DNA of 64,000 nucleotides from Heliopora coerulea (GCA_030142905.1 JASJOG010000072.1:868001-932000); one strand, 5' to 3'; positions 24,301 to 35,440 are shown, counted from the first letter of the stretch. The notes: generated by a model from the sequence alone, not told the origin. Numbers and translations: made by a program.

Positions 24301-24506
24301 TCCATTGAAATGGTATTGCAATTTAGGGAATCAGATTTATCATCAGCACAATCGGAGATTTTGGTTTGTACATGATCTAAAATATTTTGTACCAAGACAA
24401 CATCTGTAGATCCACTGGGTAAAATACAGGAACTGTTAGTGGTAGGAGCTTCAACAATATTTAAGTTAATTGCGATATTCTGTTCAGAGCTTTTGCAAGC
24501 TCCCAA
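21380..24506 (-). pseudogene. LINE A ORF2: endonuclease and reverse transcriptase, disrupted
   Basis: Three frames make up one ORF2. The first (24506-22698) has an APE-type endonuclease: IAALNINSLPAHIDEL, LSLNETKLDQ, the IIGDFNCDV block and GISDHSIVYG. It then runs into the start of the reverse transcriptase and stops after VLPV. The next frame resumes with NYRPISVLPVISKIIEKIV and has LDLKKAFDTVDH and HGFRPKHSTFTTLL. The third has GPLLFLVYINDL and the catalytic MMYADDT. The normal GVPQGSVLGP junction is altered to GVPLGFSFGT, marking a frameshift. ORF2 overlaps the 3' end of ORF1 by about 45 bases. The protein cannot be made whole from this copy. Confidence 0.85.
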
Positions 24507-25573
24507 ACTGGTTTTGGAAAATTTACAGTTGTAGAACCCTTCGATCCATTAAGTGGTCTCAGAGCCTGTCTAATAAAGTTAGATGCTAAAAGTTTAACTC
24601 CCACTTTGTTTAAGTGGATACTATTATATTTCAAGTGCTCCACTCTGATGTGTGAGTTATCCATATAAAGCCATCCTTTGTCATCACACGTTGATTTCAA
24701 AATATTATTAACTGATCGAATTTTTCCAGATTGATCGGCATTTCTAGTCACAATTAGACTCAAAATAGATACTCTAATGTCGGGGTTCGTCTTAATTGCC
24801 ATTTTTGCCAAGTCGAAGACTCCAGTAGCAATTTGATTTGTCCGAGTATTTGATAAATTGTTAGTTCCTGCATGTATCATTACTTGATCAAATGACTCCT
24901 TTTGTAAAGCTAATTCTAAACTGTTTTTGATCTCTTCAATTTTGGCTCCAGGCATGCATATCTTATTAACGGACTTTCTAGACAGTTTATTAACGTCAAT
25001 TTCCTTAATCATAGAATTACCAATTAAAACTGTTTTCATACCTTGGAGCCGTTTTACAGGATTACCTTGCTTTTTAGCGTTCTCAACATCATGTGTACTG
25101 CAATTTCCTTCTTTCCGGAGAGACTGGGTTGGGATACCATCAATTTGACTTTCGTCTTTAGTTTCTCCCTCACAAACATAATTATTATGTTCATCAATTA
25201 ATTCACGATCATTATAATGGGGCTCTTCAGAGGTTCCTTCTTGTGTTTGTTTAACAAAAGGAGAACCTTCACCCACGGTCACTTGCCTACCGCAATCTTG
25301 CACGATTTGTTTCCTGCACTGAATTACATTCAATTCACAAGTTAATGTCATATCATTTGCATTAAGTAAGCTGTCAAATCGATTGTTTGTGATGATTGTT
25401 TCACCATTGTTGCTACGATCTAATTTGTATCGGGTTGTTTTCCTTTTGTTTGGAACATTCCATGGATTATGTTCCTGCTCTTGATCGTGTTGGAGAATCT
25501 TAATAACAGTTATTAAACTCTTTTTCTCATCCTCTAAATCTTTATTTTTTGAATTCAAGTCTGATGTTATCAA
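24461..25573 (-). CDS. LINE A ORF1 with SGNH-hydrolase-like domain
   Basis: The annotated frame is 370 codons and stays open upstream to about 25756, where a coiled-coil stretch (SEVSNKVAQLNDHGEFLK and LKKIVTELKERVNHY) precedes this start, so the true start may lie farther right. The C-terminal half contains VLIGNSMIKEI (block I, candidate Ser), MIHAGTNNLSNT (the GxND-like block) and NSIHLNKVG (candidate catalytic His), the pattern of SGNH esterases in CR1-type ORF1 proteins. The N-terminal coiled coil would support oligomerisation and RNA binding. The frame itself is intact even though ORF2 is broken. Confidence 0.8.
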   Translation of the reverse strand: MITSDLNSKNKDLEDEKKSLITVIKILQHDQEQEHNPWNVPNKRKTTRYKLDRSNNGETIITNNRFDSLLNANDMTLTCELNVIQCRKQIVQDCGRQVTVGEGSPFVKQTQEGTSEEPHYNDRELIDEHNNYVCEGETKDESQIDGIPTQSLRKEGNCSTHDVENAKKQGNPVKRLQGMKTVLIGNSMIKEIDVNKLSRKSVNKICMPGAKIEEIKNSLELALQKESFDQVMIHAGTNNLSNTRTNQIATGVFDLAKMAIKTNPDIRVSILSLIVTRNADQSGKIRSVNNILKSTCDDKGWLYMDNSHIRVEHLKYNSIHLNKVGVKLLASNFIRQALRPLNGSKGSTTVNFPKPVWELAKALNRISQLT

Positions 25574-25818
25574 CTTGTAATGATTTACCCGCTCCTTCAG
25601 CTCTGTAACGATTTTCTTTAGGCTAGAATTCTCACACTTAAGAAATTCTCCATGGTCATTTAATTGAGCTACTTTATTTGATACTTCGCTGACAACGTCA
25701 CTAACTAATGTCTGGCGGATATTATTCGCTAGTTGCTTAAAGACACGATCTCTACATTACGTTTCTCAAGTCGCGAAGTTCAAACATCAGACAAAACTTG
25801 ACCACGTCCTTAACTTCC

Positions 25819-25822
<4 letters not shown>

Positions 25823-25878
<56 letters not shown>
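25823..25878. repeat. (AATC)n microsatellite, LINE tail
   Basis: Fourteen or so AATC units directly follow the 3' end of LINE copy B. Copy A has about four. Variable short-repeat tails are typical of CR1/L2-like retrotransposition. Confidence 0.9.
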
Positions 25879-25881
<3 letters not shown>

Positions 25882-26779
25882 ATGCTTTATTAAGAAAATT
25901 AAGAAAAATTACACGGTATCATTTCATTAAAAATGCTCTTCCAATGAGCCGTGTACTATAATACCGTTTAAAAAAAAAACAAACAAGCCTAATAACAAAT
26001 ACTTCATACATATATACACAAACATTCTTCCATGAACAATAACATATTTATCATAATCATTAAACAAATCATTCTTATTATTAAATTATATTATAAATCC
26101 CCTACCAACGAGACAGTCCTACCGCCAAAACAGCCTTATAACTTACTATAAAGAGTTTCTAAATGTCCGAATGGTCGGCTTATTTCTCACCACTTCCGGA
26201 AGCCCATTCCACGAAACAGCTCCTCGGTAGCCAAAAGATCGCTTGCCAGCTTCCATTTTAGGCCTCGGTATATAAATATTGCTGGTGCTACCCCTCAGAT
26301 TATATGAATGCATTTGAGAGGTAGCTTCAAAGATTGAATTGAGCTCTTCAGGAAAAATATTATTCATTGCTTTATATACACTTACTGCCAATTGTTTGGC
26401 ACGCCTCTGTTCAAGGGTATCCCACCCAAGAGTTTGCAGAATGTCAGCTGATCTAACATCATAATCTGAAGATGTAATTATCCTTCCAGCTCTATTTTGT
26501 AGCTTTTGGAGTCTATCAGATTGAGTTTTGCCCAAACAACCCAAAACTTCACTACAATAGTCTAGATAGGGTAATACTAGTGCATTATGCATCAATATAA
26601 GTGTATAATGGGGAACAAGGCTTCTATTTCGTTTTAAAACTCCAAGACCTGCCGACACTTTTTTGCTTATTTCATCTATATGTGGATGCCAATTTAAGTT
26701 TTCATCTATTTCTACCCCCAGATACTTATATGAGTATTTCCTTTCTATGGTTTTATCATCGATTTTAATGTTAAAATTA
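25823..26779 (-). mobile_element. CR1-like LINE, 5'-truncated copy (B)
   Basis: About 0.95 kb of the 3' part of the same LINE as copy A, without the Penelope insertion. Sequences such as YKYLGVEIDENLNWHPHIDE and VLPYLDYCSEVLGCLGKTQS are shared with only scattered substitutions. It ends in an expanded (AATC)n tract of about 14 units at 25823-25878. Its truncated 5' end abuts the BTB-like fragment at 26780, giving a fused open frame that is a junction artefact. The undisturbed AAATACTTCATACATATATA here proves the pre-insertion site for the Penelope-like fragment in copy A. Confidence 0.88.
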
Positions 26780-26958
26780 TTCAAAAGCAGCTGCTGCTTC
26801 CTTTTATTACTGTAAACGTAACACAGAAACTTCTCAAAGAAGTCAGCACTGATTCCCTTCAGGTGCACGGAATCCATCACTCTTTCTTCATCATGAGTTT
26901 TTCTGAGTGATTTTTGCCGACGGGAAAGTTCTTCAAAAACGACTGAACTCTTCCGCAA
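26780..26958 (-). pseudogene. BTB-domain fragment next to LINE B
   Basis: The peptide VMDSVHLKGISADFFEKFLC followed by YVYSNK matches the middle of a BTB domain (V.L.GI....FE..L.Y.Y). It is cut at 26779 by the 5' end of LINE copy B. The sequence to its right lacks the expected FPAHRAVLAA block in frame, so the fragment is itself degenerate. It has the same orientation as the kelch pseudogene 7 kb to the left. It may be the N-terminal part of that same gene, separated by the retroelement cluster, but an independent BTB relic is possible. Confidence 0.5.
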
Positions 26959-26989
26959 AACGCATCAATGTGTGTCGAATTGCATATTT

Positions 26990-27834
26990 CCGACCATTAT
27001 TCTCAGATCAAAATCTGTTGAGCTAAATTTCCTCGTTGGTTTCATTCTATGTATAATTGCACCAGCCAGTTTGGCCGAAGACTAATTGAGACGTCACGTA
27101 ATAGCGCTCGCACGAAATTCAGGTCTTTTTCCCGCATTAATTTACGCAAAGTTAGACAAGCTAACCCCATATGTACGTATTTCGTGTTTTTCTGGGAAGG
27201 AATTTTGGTTGACGCGTGCAAAACGAACACATAATGTTCCACTCCGCACCGGATGAGGCTCAATGCTTTACATGTTTTAAGAAGTAACTGTTGCCTTGCC
27301 TGACCTTAAAATCGTTTGCACGCATGTCTAAGGTACTCGCGTTGACCTTGAGTAATCGGGATTTGGTCTTCACTTATCCGGAAATTTTACAAGGTATTTT
27401 GTACATCTTAAGTCAATCGGTTGGCTAATCCTGAGATGATATTGAGCATAAAAAGTATTTTAATCGACTCGCGAAAAACTGATAATGGCTCAAATTAATG
27501 TAGTCCTTTAAATGTTATTTGGGTGGGAAGAAAGTCCTCACCGAGCACTCCAAACGGAATGTATATTTTTGGTTGGGAACAGTACGTCCAGCCTGTTAGG
27601 ATGAAAACTTTTGAAGAACTCGTACAAAGAAAGTTACATTTTCCCATGTTAGTGAACACGTGACCAATTTCACCGCGGTTAGTTAGATAAGGCCACCGTA
27701 TAAATCGAAGAATTTGTCCAACATATTGAACCGGTTGGCCCAGTGAGCAGGATTACCTCCATCCTTTCCAGGCGTTGGCAGTCCTTTAGTATTTTACTCT
27801 TCTGTGGGAGACCCACCACCTGGAAGGATGATTG
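26990..27834. other. intergenic, nothing recognised
   Basis: AT-rich sequence without a credible exon or repeat boundary. Short frames at 27042-27263 are on overlapping strands and carry no motif. Confidence 0.5.
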
Positions 27835-28055
27835 AACATGAAACTAAGCAGGCTGATGACACGGGTAGCGCACGTGCCTCCTGGGTGACGAAGGTTTGAT
27901 TCAGGCTCCGCGCAGTTGTCCGACTGAAGTTACCTTGGTGACACGTGATGAGAGTGTCTTGTTTGTTACTACCAAGCACCACGGGTTTTCTCCGGGTAGT
28001 CTCGTTTTCTCCTGTGATAACTCTGGACCACCCACCGGGATTGCTCTTAAAAAAA
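27835..28055 (+). mobile_element. tRNA-derived SINE with microsatellite tail
   Basis: The head reads GGCTGATGACACGGGTAGCG then AAGGTTTGATTCAGGC (A- and B-box like). The body GTTACCTTGGTGACACGTGA and TACCAAGCACCACGGGTTTT matches the minus-strand copy at 8350-8575. The A-rich end passes directly into the (ACAT)n array, as often seen at SINE tails. Confidence 0.75.
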
Positions 28056-28222
28056 CAAATATACATATATACATACCTACCTACCTATCTACATACATCT
28101 ATACATACATACAGACAGACAGACATACATACATACACATACATACATACATACATACATACATACATACATACATACATACATACATACATACATACAT
28201 ACATACATACATACATACATTT
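28056..28222. repeat. (ACAT)n microsatellite
   Basis: Imperfect ACAT/ACCT/ACAG units at first, then more than 20 perfect ACAT units. The Tyr/Ile/His frames through it are artefacts of the repeat. Confidence 0.95.
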
Positions 28223-29222
28223 ATGTGCTCGTTCATCAATACTTCCTTGGAAAACCGGGGTTGTTTTAGATGGCGCTTACTGAGAACTTTTCTGCCAAGG
28301 AGGAAATTGTAACATAAGTTTCAATTCGAATTGAAGTACTTGGTGAAAACCAGTTTACTGTATGAACCATTGCTTAACATTATTGACATTAACCCCGACA
28401 TAAGACCATCCCTTCCTTCACTGAGTACGCCTTTCGTGGTGACACAATCTGATTAACATGACACTGTAATTGATCCTTGATCCTGTTTGAGTACTATGAC
28501 AACATTTCCCGTGCTCAACGATTTGCTCAACGGTTATTACGTATTAAGACTGTCGACATTACTGGCTTCTTCCTAGTCAAAATAGCCATGGAAATGTTTC
28601 AATAATATAACCATTGGAACTTAGCAAATAAACACTGAAACATTAAAAGTTTCATGACTGGCGCAACAACTTACGATTGATGTGAAGGGGTACTCCTTAT
28701 AGACATCGTTGAAACTTGAGATGAGAAGTTCGTTGAACTGATCATTCTAATCCAAACGAAAAGTAACTATAAACTTTTATGTACAGATATTGTGAGACCT
28801 GGCATGCTTTGAAATAACCCTCAGATGATTTTAGAAAAGCCACACCGTATTACAGTAGAGCAACACGCGAACTTCCCCGTGCGTCATCAATTTACGTCAT
28901 CAGACATGTTTAAGTAGTGATGATTCCATAGAGGACGAGATGCAGCATGTGCAAAAACGCATGTAGTGCTGAAACCGCTTTGCATAGAAAAAAGTTTTTA
29001 AAAATACCACGCGAATGTGATTGCCTATCCTTTTGGCAACCCTGCGTCTTTGCTTCACCCCAGTCGAACCGCTTATCGTCTTTACCAGATTGTGTCTGTG
29101 TTTGTGAGAATGAGTGTTCGGGCGTCACCTGCCTCTCGGAAATCGCGCAAGTGTTCCAGCCGCCGGAACGCAAACACATCGCACATCCGACAAGTGCCAT
29201 AGAGGTTAGCTGGAGATCCAAA
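28223..29222. other. intergenic, nothing recognised
   Basis: Two frames overlap on opposite strands at 28910-29276 but neither shows a domain or a splice context. No tandem or inverted repeats of note. Confidence 0.45.
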
Positions 29223-29236
29223 TATGATTACAGCAA

Positions 29237-29341
29237 AAACCATGACCAGCCGACAATTTCAAAAACTATAAAATAAAACATATTCCGAAGAATAAAGTCA
29301 TCTTGAGAACTCAAGATGACTTTATTCTTCGGAATGTGTTT
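29237..29341. mobile_element. hairpin-ended insertion with 14-bp target duplication
   Basis: TATGATTACAGCAA occurs at 29223-29236 and again at 29342-29355, bracketing 105 bases. The right two-thirds of the insert is a near-perfect palindrome with a 3-base loop: AAAACATATTCCGAAGAATA and AAGTCATCTTGAG on the left, the complement on the right. The left third (CCGACAATTTCAAAAACTAT) is unpaired. The same AATAAAACATAYTCCGAA arm is in the hairpin at 17113-17235, which also has CCGACA and AACTATA to its left. Confidence 0.8.
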
Positions 29342-30367
29342 TATGATTACAGCAACGTGTTCTATTATCAACAGAGCGGCAGGTTAACATGTTTTTTATA
29401 TCAATTAGGAATTTACAGCCAAGCGAGGAATTGTTTTAGAAACCAAGTTATCTAGGTAGAAAATCCTGGCATTGAAAACTAGACTATTAACGACTAGAAA
29501 ATTGCTCAAACTTAACCCTTTCTTGCACCCGTACTTTTGAAACTAACATAGCAAATCTACTGACAATTTTCCCACACACTTTTGAAAATGTCTTCGTCAA
29601 TTTTTGAGATCGTTCCTACTTTCCCAGTTAAAATGGTCTGTCCTTATCGGTGCGTTCGAATCTAGGAAAAATTTGAACGTTTTTGACATACGGGACTTGA
29701 TAAATACATTTTAAAGAATGATTTTTATGTAGAGAACAACCAAAAGCTCTTGAAACCAATCTTGGAGTTGATAACGCGCGTCCAAAGTTCATGTTTAACC
29801 TTGGCCGCGATCCTTCGGCCAATATGACGTTAATCCAAGGACTTAAGCTCATTTGCACTTATTTCAGCTGAGTAAGTGTCTATTACACCATCTGAAAAAC
29901 ATCTTCCGTTTATTATCACCAAATGCGTACGAAAAAAAAATGCTCGTTTCGTTAAAAATGGGCACCTTTCGCAGGCTGAGGAAGCGTTGTCAATAAGAAC
30001 AACAGCTTTCACATTACCACTGAAGTGAACCACGCGAACAGGTGATGTTACATGAGAAGGTTTCTAACGAAGATTTTCAACGCCACAAATATTGCGCAAA
30101 AAAATATTACACGTGTAATATGCCATCAGTGAACACTTACTAACGACGTTTTGTCGTGCAAACGTATTGCGTTAAAAATCAGCGTTAAAATCATGCTGAG
30201 TAACATTTTAACTTTCGATGTAATTTACTTTCCTTAAATGTTGTGTACAATTCAAGTCAAATATTTTATATTTTTGGCAGCCGGTGCAGCAAGCCTTCCT
30301 TCCCGCAACCTTGAACGTTCTCAGTGTTGGTGTTCTGGCGGGAACTCGAGAAAGCTTCCTTTTAAAA

Positions 30368-30453
30368 GCCCCGTCAACACGGGCAAGTTTTCCTTGACAA
30401 TTTTGCTTGTCAAGAAAAAAACTTGTCAAAGAAAACTTAGTCGTGGCCGGGGC
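30368..30453. mobile_element. snap-back MITE, short copy
   Basis: Arms GCCCCGTCAACACGGGCAAG...TTTTCCTTGACAA and the reverse complement of TTGTCAAAGAAAAC...CCGGGGC pair over about 31 bases. The total length is 86 bp. The AAGTTTTCCTTGACAA arm recurs in the longer element at 31871-32056. Confidence 0.6.
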
Positions 30454-31870
30454 TTGTGCTTCCAGTGCAGAAGAACAAGATGTCAAGAAGTTTGTAGGGG
30501 TTAAAAATTTTTGTTTCCTAGTATTCAGTCTAATATGAGGACACCTGGTAGTACCCGTCGTCTTCGCTAAAACTCCTTAATACATTTTAAAAGCATTTCA
30601 TTACGTTTACAGAATATTGATTTCCGTCGGGAATCCGGAAGGGAGTAATATCTATCAAATATCGTTTCCGATTTTACACCAGCAGGGTCCAAGGTGAAAA
30701 AGTTTGCGCAAGCTAGAAACGAAGAATAGTCTACCGCGACAACCAAACTCGAGAAATTGAACCTCAATTTCTGTTGTCACAACGGATTCAGTTAGACGTG
30801 CCTCACTTGGTTTGGAAGGATGAGAAAGATGTCAACAAATTTCTGTGAGTGAGGAGCAGAAGTGCTTTCAGTTTTTGTCTGTTGTGTTTAGTATTCTGTC
30901 AAAATAATCAGGTGTAACTTCTATGCATAAATTACCTGACGCATTCTTGTTTTTTGACAACCCTGAACATATTTACATTTGATTATAATACAATGACGAC
31001 GTCCCTTTCGTGAAGATTTCATTCTCGTGACCTTACGATAACGCTGCTCTGACCAGAGAATCTGCGTTCACTCATCACGACACGCCAGACTTCCCCTGAT
31101 GTATAGATGTGGGAATAAGTACTTTCATGTCATTGAGGTCATAGCGGAGGATAGTTAGCGTTCAAACGTTGGTGTGATTCTTGCCCGAACACGTAAAGTT
31201 CAATTCCGAATGAAAAAAGTGCTGACGCGATATTCTTTCTTGTGTACTTGGAAGCGTTAAGAAAACGAATTACAGACTTACTGTTCGGGGTTCAACTCGA
31301 CCAGAAATTCATACTTCTGTTTCGTTCAATCACTAAAGTAAACGTACTAAATAGGTCTCCAAAATGGCAACTCCAAACCACTCCACTTTATTCAGTTTAA
31401 GTTCCCGCTTTTTGAACTGAAGGACTTAACCATTCACTTAAAATGCCGGAACATTGTTTTCGGAATTTCAAACTATTCCATGCGAGGGAAGAAACTGACA
31501 CTCAGATTTGAATTTCATGCTATCTGAGTTTATGTTTTTGGCTCTATTGTGAGCGGAACGCTCCAAAGGGCGATATTACGTCTTCACCTCAGAATAGTCG
31601 AAAGTCGTACCATACACTTGTTCTGTTAATGCAATGGTAGCACTTTCTCCTCAATTACTTTTGGAACATGAGTTGTGGTGTAACCAAATATCGTCTAATT
31701 TACAATAATTTGTTCAGCCAGATAATTGTACAATGTATTTATATTCTTGTCTGACAGGAACAAGAATATAAAGGAAAAAACCGGATCCAAAGCCTATGCT
31801 GAACCAAGTAGCGTCTCCCACTTGGGAATGCAAATTTGTGACAAGCACAGTAGCAAGCTGAATTCTACAG

Positions 31871-32056
31871 CCTCGTACGCACCTCCAAGTTTTCCTTAAC
31901 GAGTTTTTCCTCTACAAGTATAATTTCCTCCTGCGTACGATACAAATTGGCAAGTTTTTCCGGGAAGTCACCTTTTTAAAAGCTGGCATGACCAGCTTTT
32001 CATCAAGGCTCCTTGTCAAGGAAAAATTGTCAAGGAAAACTTGGTCGTGTGTACGG
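31871..32056. mobile_element. snap-back MITE, longer copy
   Basis: The left arm CGTACGCACCTCCAAGTTTT and right-arm complement CCGTACACACGACCAAGTTT pair with a few mismatches and enclose about 110 bases. Internal CCTTGTCAAGGAAAAATTGT is itself a local palindrome. It shares CAAGTTTTCCTTGACAA with 30368-30453. Confidence 0.6.
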
Positions 32057-33500
32057 AACTTAGTGGTGATAATACACTGAACAACTATTTTTAACGCAAC
32101 GAATTTTGGACAAAAAGAAAAAAAATTGATAAGTGTAACACGACATTTGCGAAGAGTTTTCGTTGAAATTTTGTTCATGACACGTGTTAAAATTATGGTT
32201 AAAAATCCCACCTTATAAGGTCAGCTTAAAGTATTAAGATGACACAAAAATGAGATGAGTTTGGTTAGTGGATACCAACCAAAGTGTTGGGATACCAACT
32301 TGATTTACAGTAAACCATTTTCCCGAGTGAACAACAGTAGTGAGGTTCAAGGGTCACTAAAAATCAACAATTGTTCACCAGTTGTGAAACTTGCTCGACT
32401 GGTGCTTGGTCAGACTATACCATAGATCATGGCCTATTTAAATTATGGACTTGTTCTACTAAATTGACATAGAACGTGTGCTTGGTCACCTGAAATAAGA
32501 AAATTGAACAACTTTGTTGTCCTTGTAAATCCGCCATATGATATTACGTTCAGAAAATGTGATTTCGCAATGTGATAATCAAAGCCCGGATCAAAATTTC
32601 TTAATATCCATACTGTCGAGGTGACGTTAATATGACGTTGCACAGAAAATTGATACGTGTGGGACTATTTGTGGATGATTTTTGACGAATTTTGTCGTGG
32701 TAACCTGTTCGGTGGTGTTAGAGCATCACCAGGGTTTTGCCGCAATACACTTGATGTTTCAACAACATGCACCGTAACAACGTGGTTGCCACGGGTTAAC
32801 AACACTGATGGGTCAACACTGTTCTCCATCATATTTTTTCAATGGGTTTTGCTCATATATGATGAAGTTGTTGACCTTATTCACAACTCCGAAGATAATC
32901 CACATGTGCACAGTCGTATCCAGCGTTACTGCAACATGGTTGTTTGTAATGTTTACAACATGAGCAGCCCTGCTGTATTGTTGTAATATACGGACGCGAA
33001 TGTTGTAAATAAGTCATGAAACGAAAACACGGAAACATTCGTGTTCTTCAAAAATGGTGAAGATTCCAACGATTTTAGTCGAGAAAATAGCACGAAAAGT
33101 TCATGAAAAGCTGTGTAATACAGCCACTAGTTGTTGTACCACGTTTACAACAACTGATTAAATTTTAAATTCTTTTGTTTTTTCCGCATAAATTATTGAG
33201 TTTTATAATACTTGTTACATCATCATGTGATAAACAACATTGATTTTCCGTTTTCAATCGCAAATTTTCGGATGAAAACCGAATGAGTAAGAACATGATC
33301 ATTGACCCTAACTCAAGACAGGTTTTTAATTCGTGACATTTTGAGCGAGAAATAATAGTCCAGCCTTCTAATTATGAACCAATGTTTTGAGCGAGTCTTA
33401 CATCAGATTAAAATGAGTCGCATTTGACTTTGATACTTGGCTTTCGTTCGGAACGTTAGTATCCTGTTCTCTTCTTGTCTTTGGCGCAGTACTACCTTTA
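32057..33500. other. intergenic, nothing recognised
   Basis: AT-rich. The words GTTGTTAAC, GTTACAAC and CAACAACT recur between 32750 and 33160, suggesting an old degenerate repeat, but I could not define its ends. No gene seen. Confidence 0.4.
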
Positions 33501-33514
33501 AACTTTTATTTAAT

Positions 33515-33715
33515 AACTTGTAAGTTGGAACTCCCGACTTCCTAACTTTTAAGTTCCGACTTTTAAGTACGGGGTTCCAAGTTATGATTTCGGGTTCCGA
33601 CGTGGGAAGTCAGAATGTGGAAGTCGGAATTCCGAACTCACAAACCGCAGCTTGCAACTTGAAAATCGCACCTCGAAAATCGCAACTTGCAACTCGGCAC
33701 TCGGAACTTGGAAAT
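33515..33715. repeat. degenerate short repeats based on AAGTTCCGACTT
   Basis: Words such as TAAGTTGGAACTCCCGACTT, AAGTTCCGACTTTTAAGT, GGAAGTCGGAATTCCGA and CGCAACTTGCAACTCGG follow one another in both orientations. Units are about 8-14 bases and drifted. No coding potential. Confidence 0.65.
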
Positions 33716-34319
33716 AGATAGTTGGAAAATTGATAGTTGGATCGTTAAATTTTGGTCAAAATTTGCTTTTCTAATGTTGTTCGAAATTCCTTCTGGTCAC
33801 TGGTTTATATTTAATTTACGTGTCTGGAAGATTAAAATAATAATAGAAAAGACAAAAGCCATAAGAATTGTAAAATTTTCATGTATACAAGGGTCAGAGC
33901 GGAGGAAACGAGGCTATACAATACATGGCTTGAATAAGCGTCAAATAAGGGGCTGATTACACGGGACTGGTCCGAAGTTAGACCGACACGACTTGAGACC
34001 GCTCCTCATACAAATCTCACTCAGTTCGGTTGTTGGACCGACACAAATGAGTTCAGACCGGTTTGAAGTCGGATCGGTACGAAATTTTCTTTATGAGAAC
34101 GCCAAATTTCTCCAGACCAACCATTGATGTGACGAACAAGAAAAGCATTGATGCTGGAAATTAACGAGAACTGGGAATGTGGTCAGAAATATTTGCAAGG
34201 ACATAGTTTTAGTTTCATCTTGGTCTCATGTAAACACTTCAGAAAATGTTCACATTGGTAGCGCTATGAATTCCTACCTGTCTCATATAATCACCTCCTA
34301 AGATTCGGGCAATTTTACA

Positions 34320-35384
34320 TTCCGTGGAGAATGTAAAAACTGGAGTTCCACAAGGGTCAAATCTCGGTCCTTTGTTATTTCTAATTTATATAAATGATCT
34401 ACCTAACTGCCTAAGCAATTCCACCCCTAGTTTATTTGCTGATGATACTAATTTTACTGCAACTGGCACCTCCTCCCAAGAAATTGAAGAGAAATTAAAT
34501 AGAGAAATAAATAACGTGCATTCCTGGCTGCTAGCAAACAGATTATCATTGAATGTTAGCAAGACCGAATATATGATTATTGGATCTAAGCAAAGAATAT
34601 CACACATTGAAACCGACCCTCGTGTTTCTATTAGCAATCAAGTTATCAATCGTGTAGGCAACACCAAAACACTAGGTGTATTCATTGATGAAAATATATC
34701 ATGGGAAACGCATATTGAACATGTTTGCAAAAAAAGTCTCCAAAGGAATAGGTGTTTTACGGAGAGTAAAGGATGTAATTACTAAAGAATGTTTGGAAAG
34801 GTTATATAAGACTTTAGTGCTACCTCATTTGGATTATTGTTCCCTCGTATGGGACAACTGCGCCGACGACCTAAAAACACGGTTGCAAAAACTTCAGAAC
34901 AAAGCAGCTCGTGTAGTCACGGGAGACAGTTACTACTCATCAGCAACTAACACCTTGAAGAAATTGGGATGGAATACGCTTCAATGCAGAAGGGATGAAC
35001 AGTTGTTGTCACTAATTAACAAGTGCATGAGTGGAAACTCCCAATTAAGCCACTTATTTCATGTGTTAAATCGGGACTGTTATGATTTGAGAAGTAATAA
35101 CACTAAATTGTATTTACCCAAACCGAACACAAATGCCATGAAAAGAATTCTTGGGTATCGAGGCGCCATGATCTGGAACTCTTTCTCTTAAAACAATTAA
35201 TTACACATCTTATTTTAATAGTCAAGATCTCTAACTTTTACCATTTTTATTCTTGTGCATAGTGTTTTAGCTGTAGATATTCCATTTTAATTGTAAATAT
35301 ATTCTCTTAATTACGTATTTTACTACACGGCCCTATGAAAAGCAACCCCTTGTTGGATGATCAGGTTACCGTGTCTAAAGATGT

Positions 35385-35440
<56 letters not shown>

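Larger units (their letters stand above)
20443..25765 (-). mobile_element. CR1-like LINE, long copy (A)
   Basis: The element reads right to left: ORF1 (SGNH-type), ORF2 (endonuclease plus reverse transcriptase), 3' untranslated region, and a (TTGA)n tail at 20443. It shares its last 0.9 kb almost base for base with copy B at 25823-26779. ORF2 is broken by an in-frame stop after KAAKVLPV near 22698 and a frameshift at the GVPQG motif near 22260. The 3' region is split by a 642-bp Penelope-like insertion. The right boundary is approximate because no target duplication was found. SGNH-type ORF1, APE-type endonuclease and short-repeat tail together place it in the CR1/L2 group. Confidence 0.85.

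Noticed and set aside
26146..26958. 270-aa frame that looks like a BTB-reverse-transcriptase fusion
   Set aside because: It is a chance in-frame junction between the BTB relic and the truncated end of LINE copy B.
27896..28312. Long Tyr/Ile/His open frames on the plus strand
   Set aside because: They are translations of the (ACAT)n microsatellite and SINE tail, with no support as a protein.
29830..30060. Minus-strand frame containing VRVVHFSGNVKAVVLIDNAS
   Set aside because: Looks protein-like but no neighbouring exon or family match could be found; not enough to call a gene.
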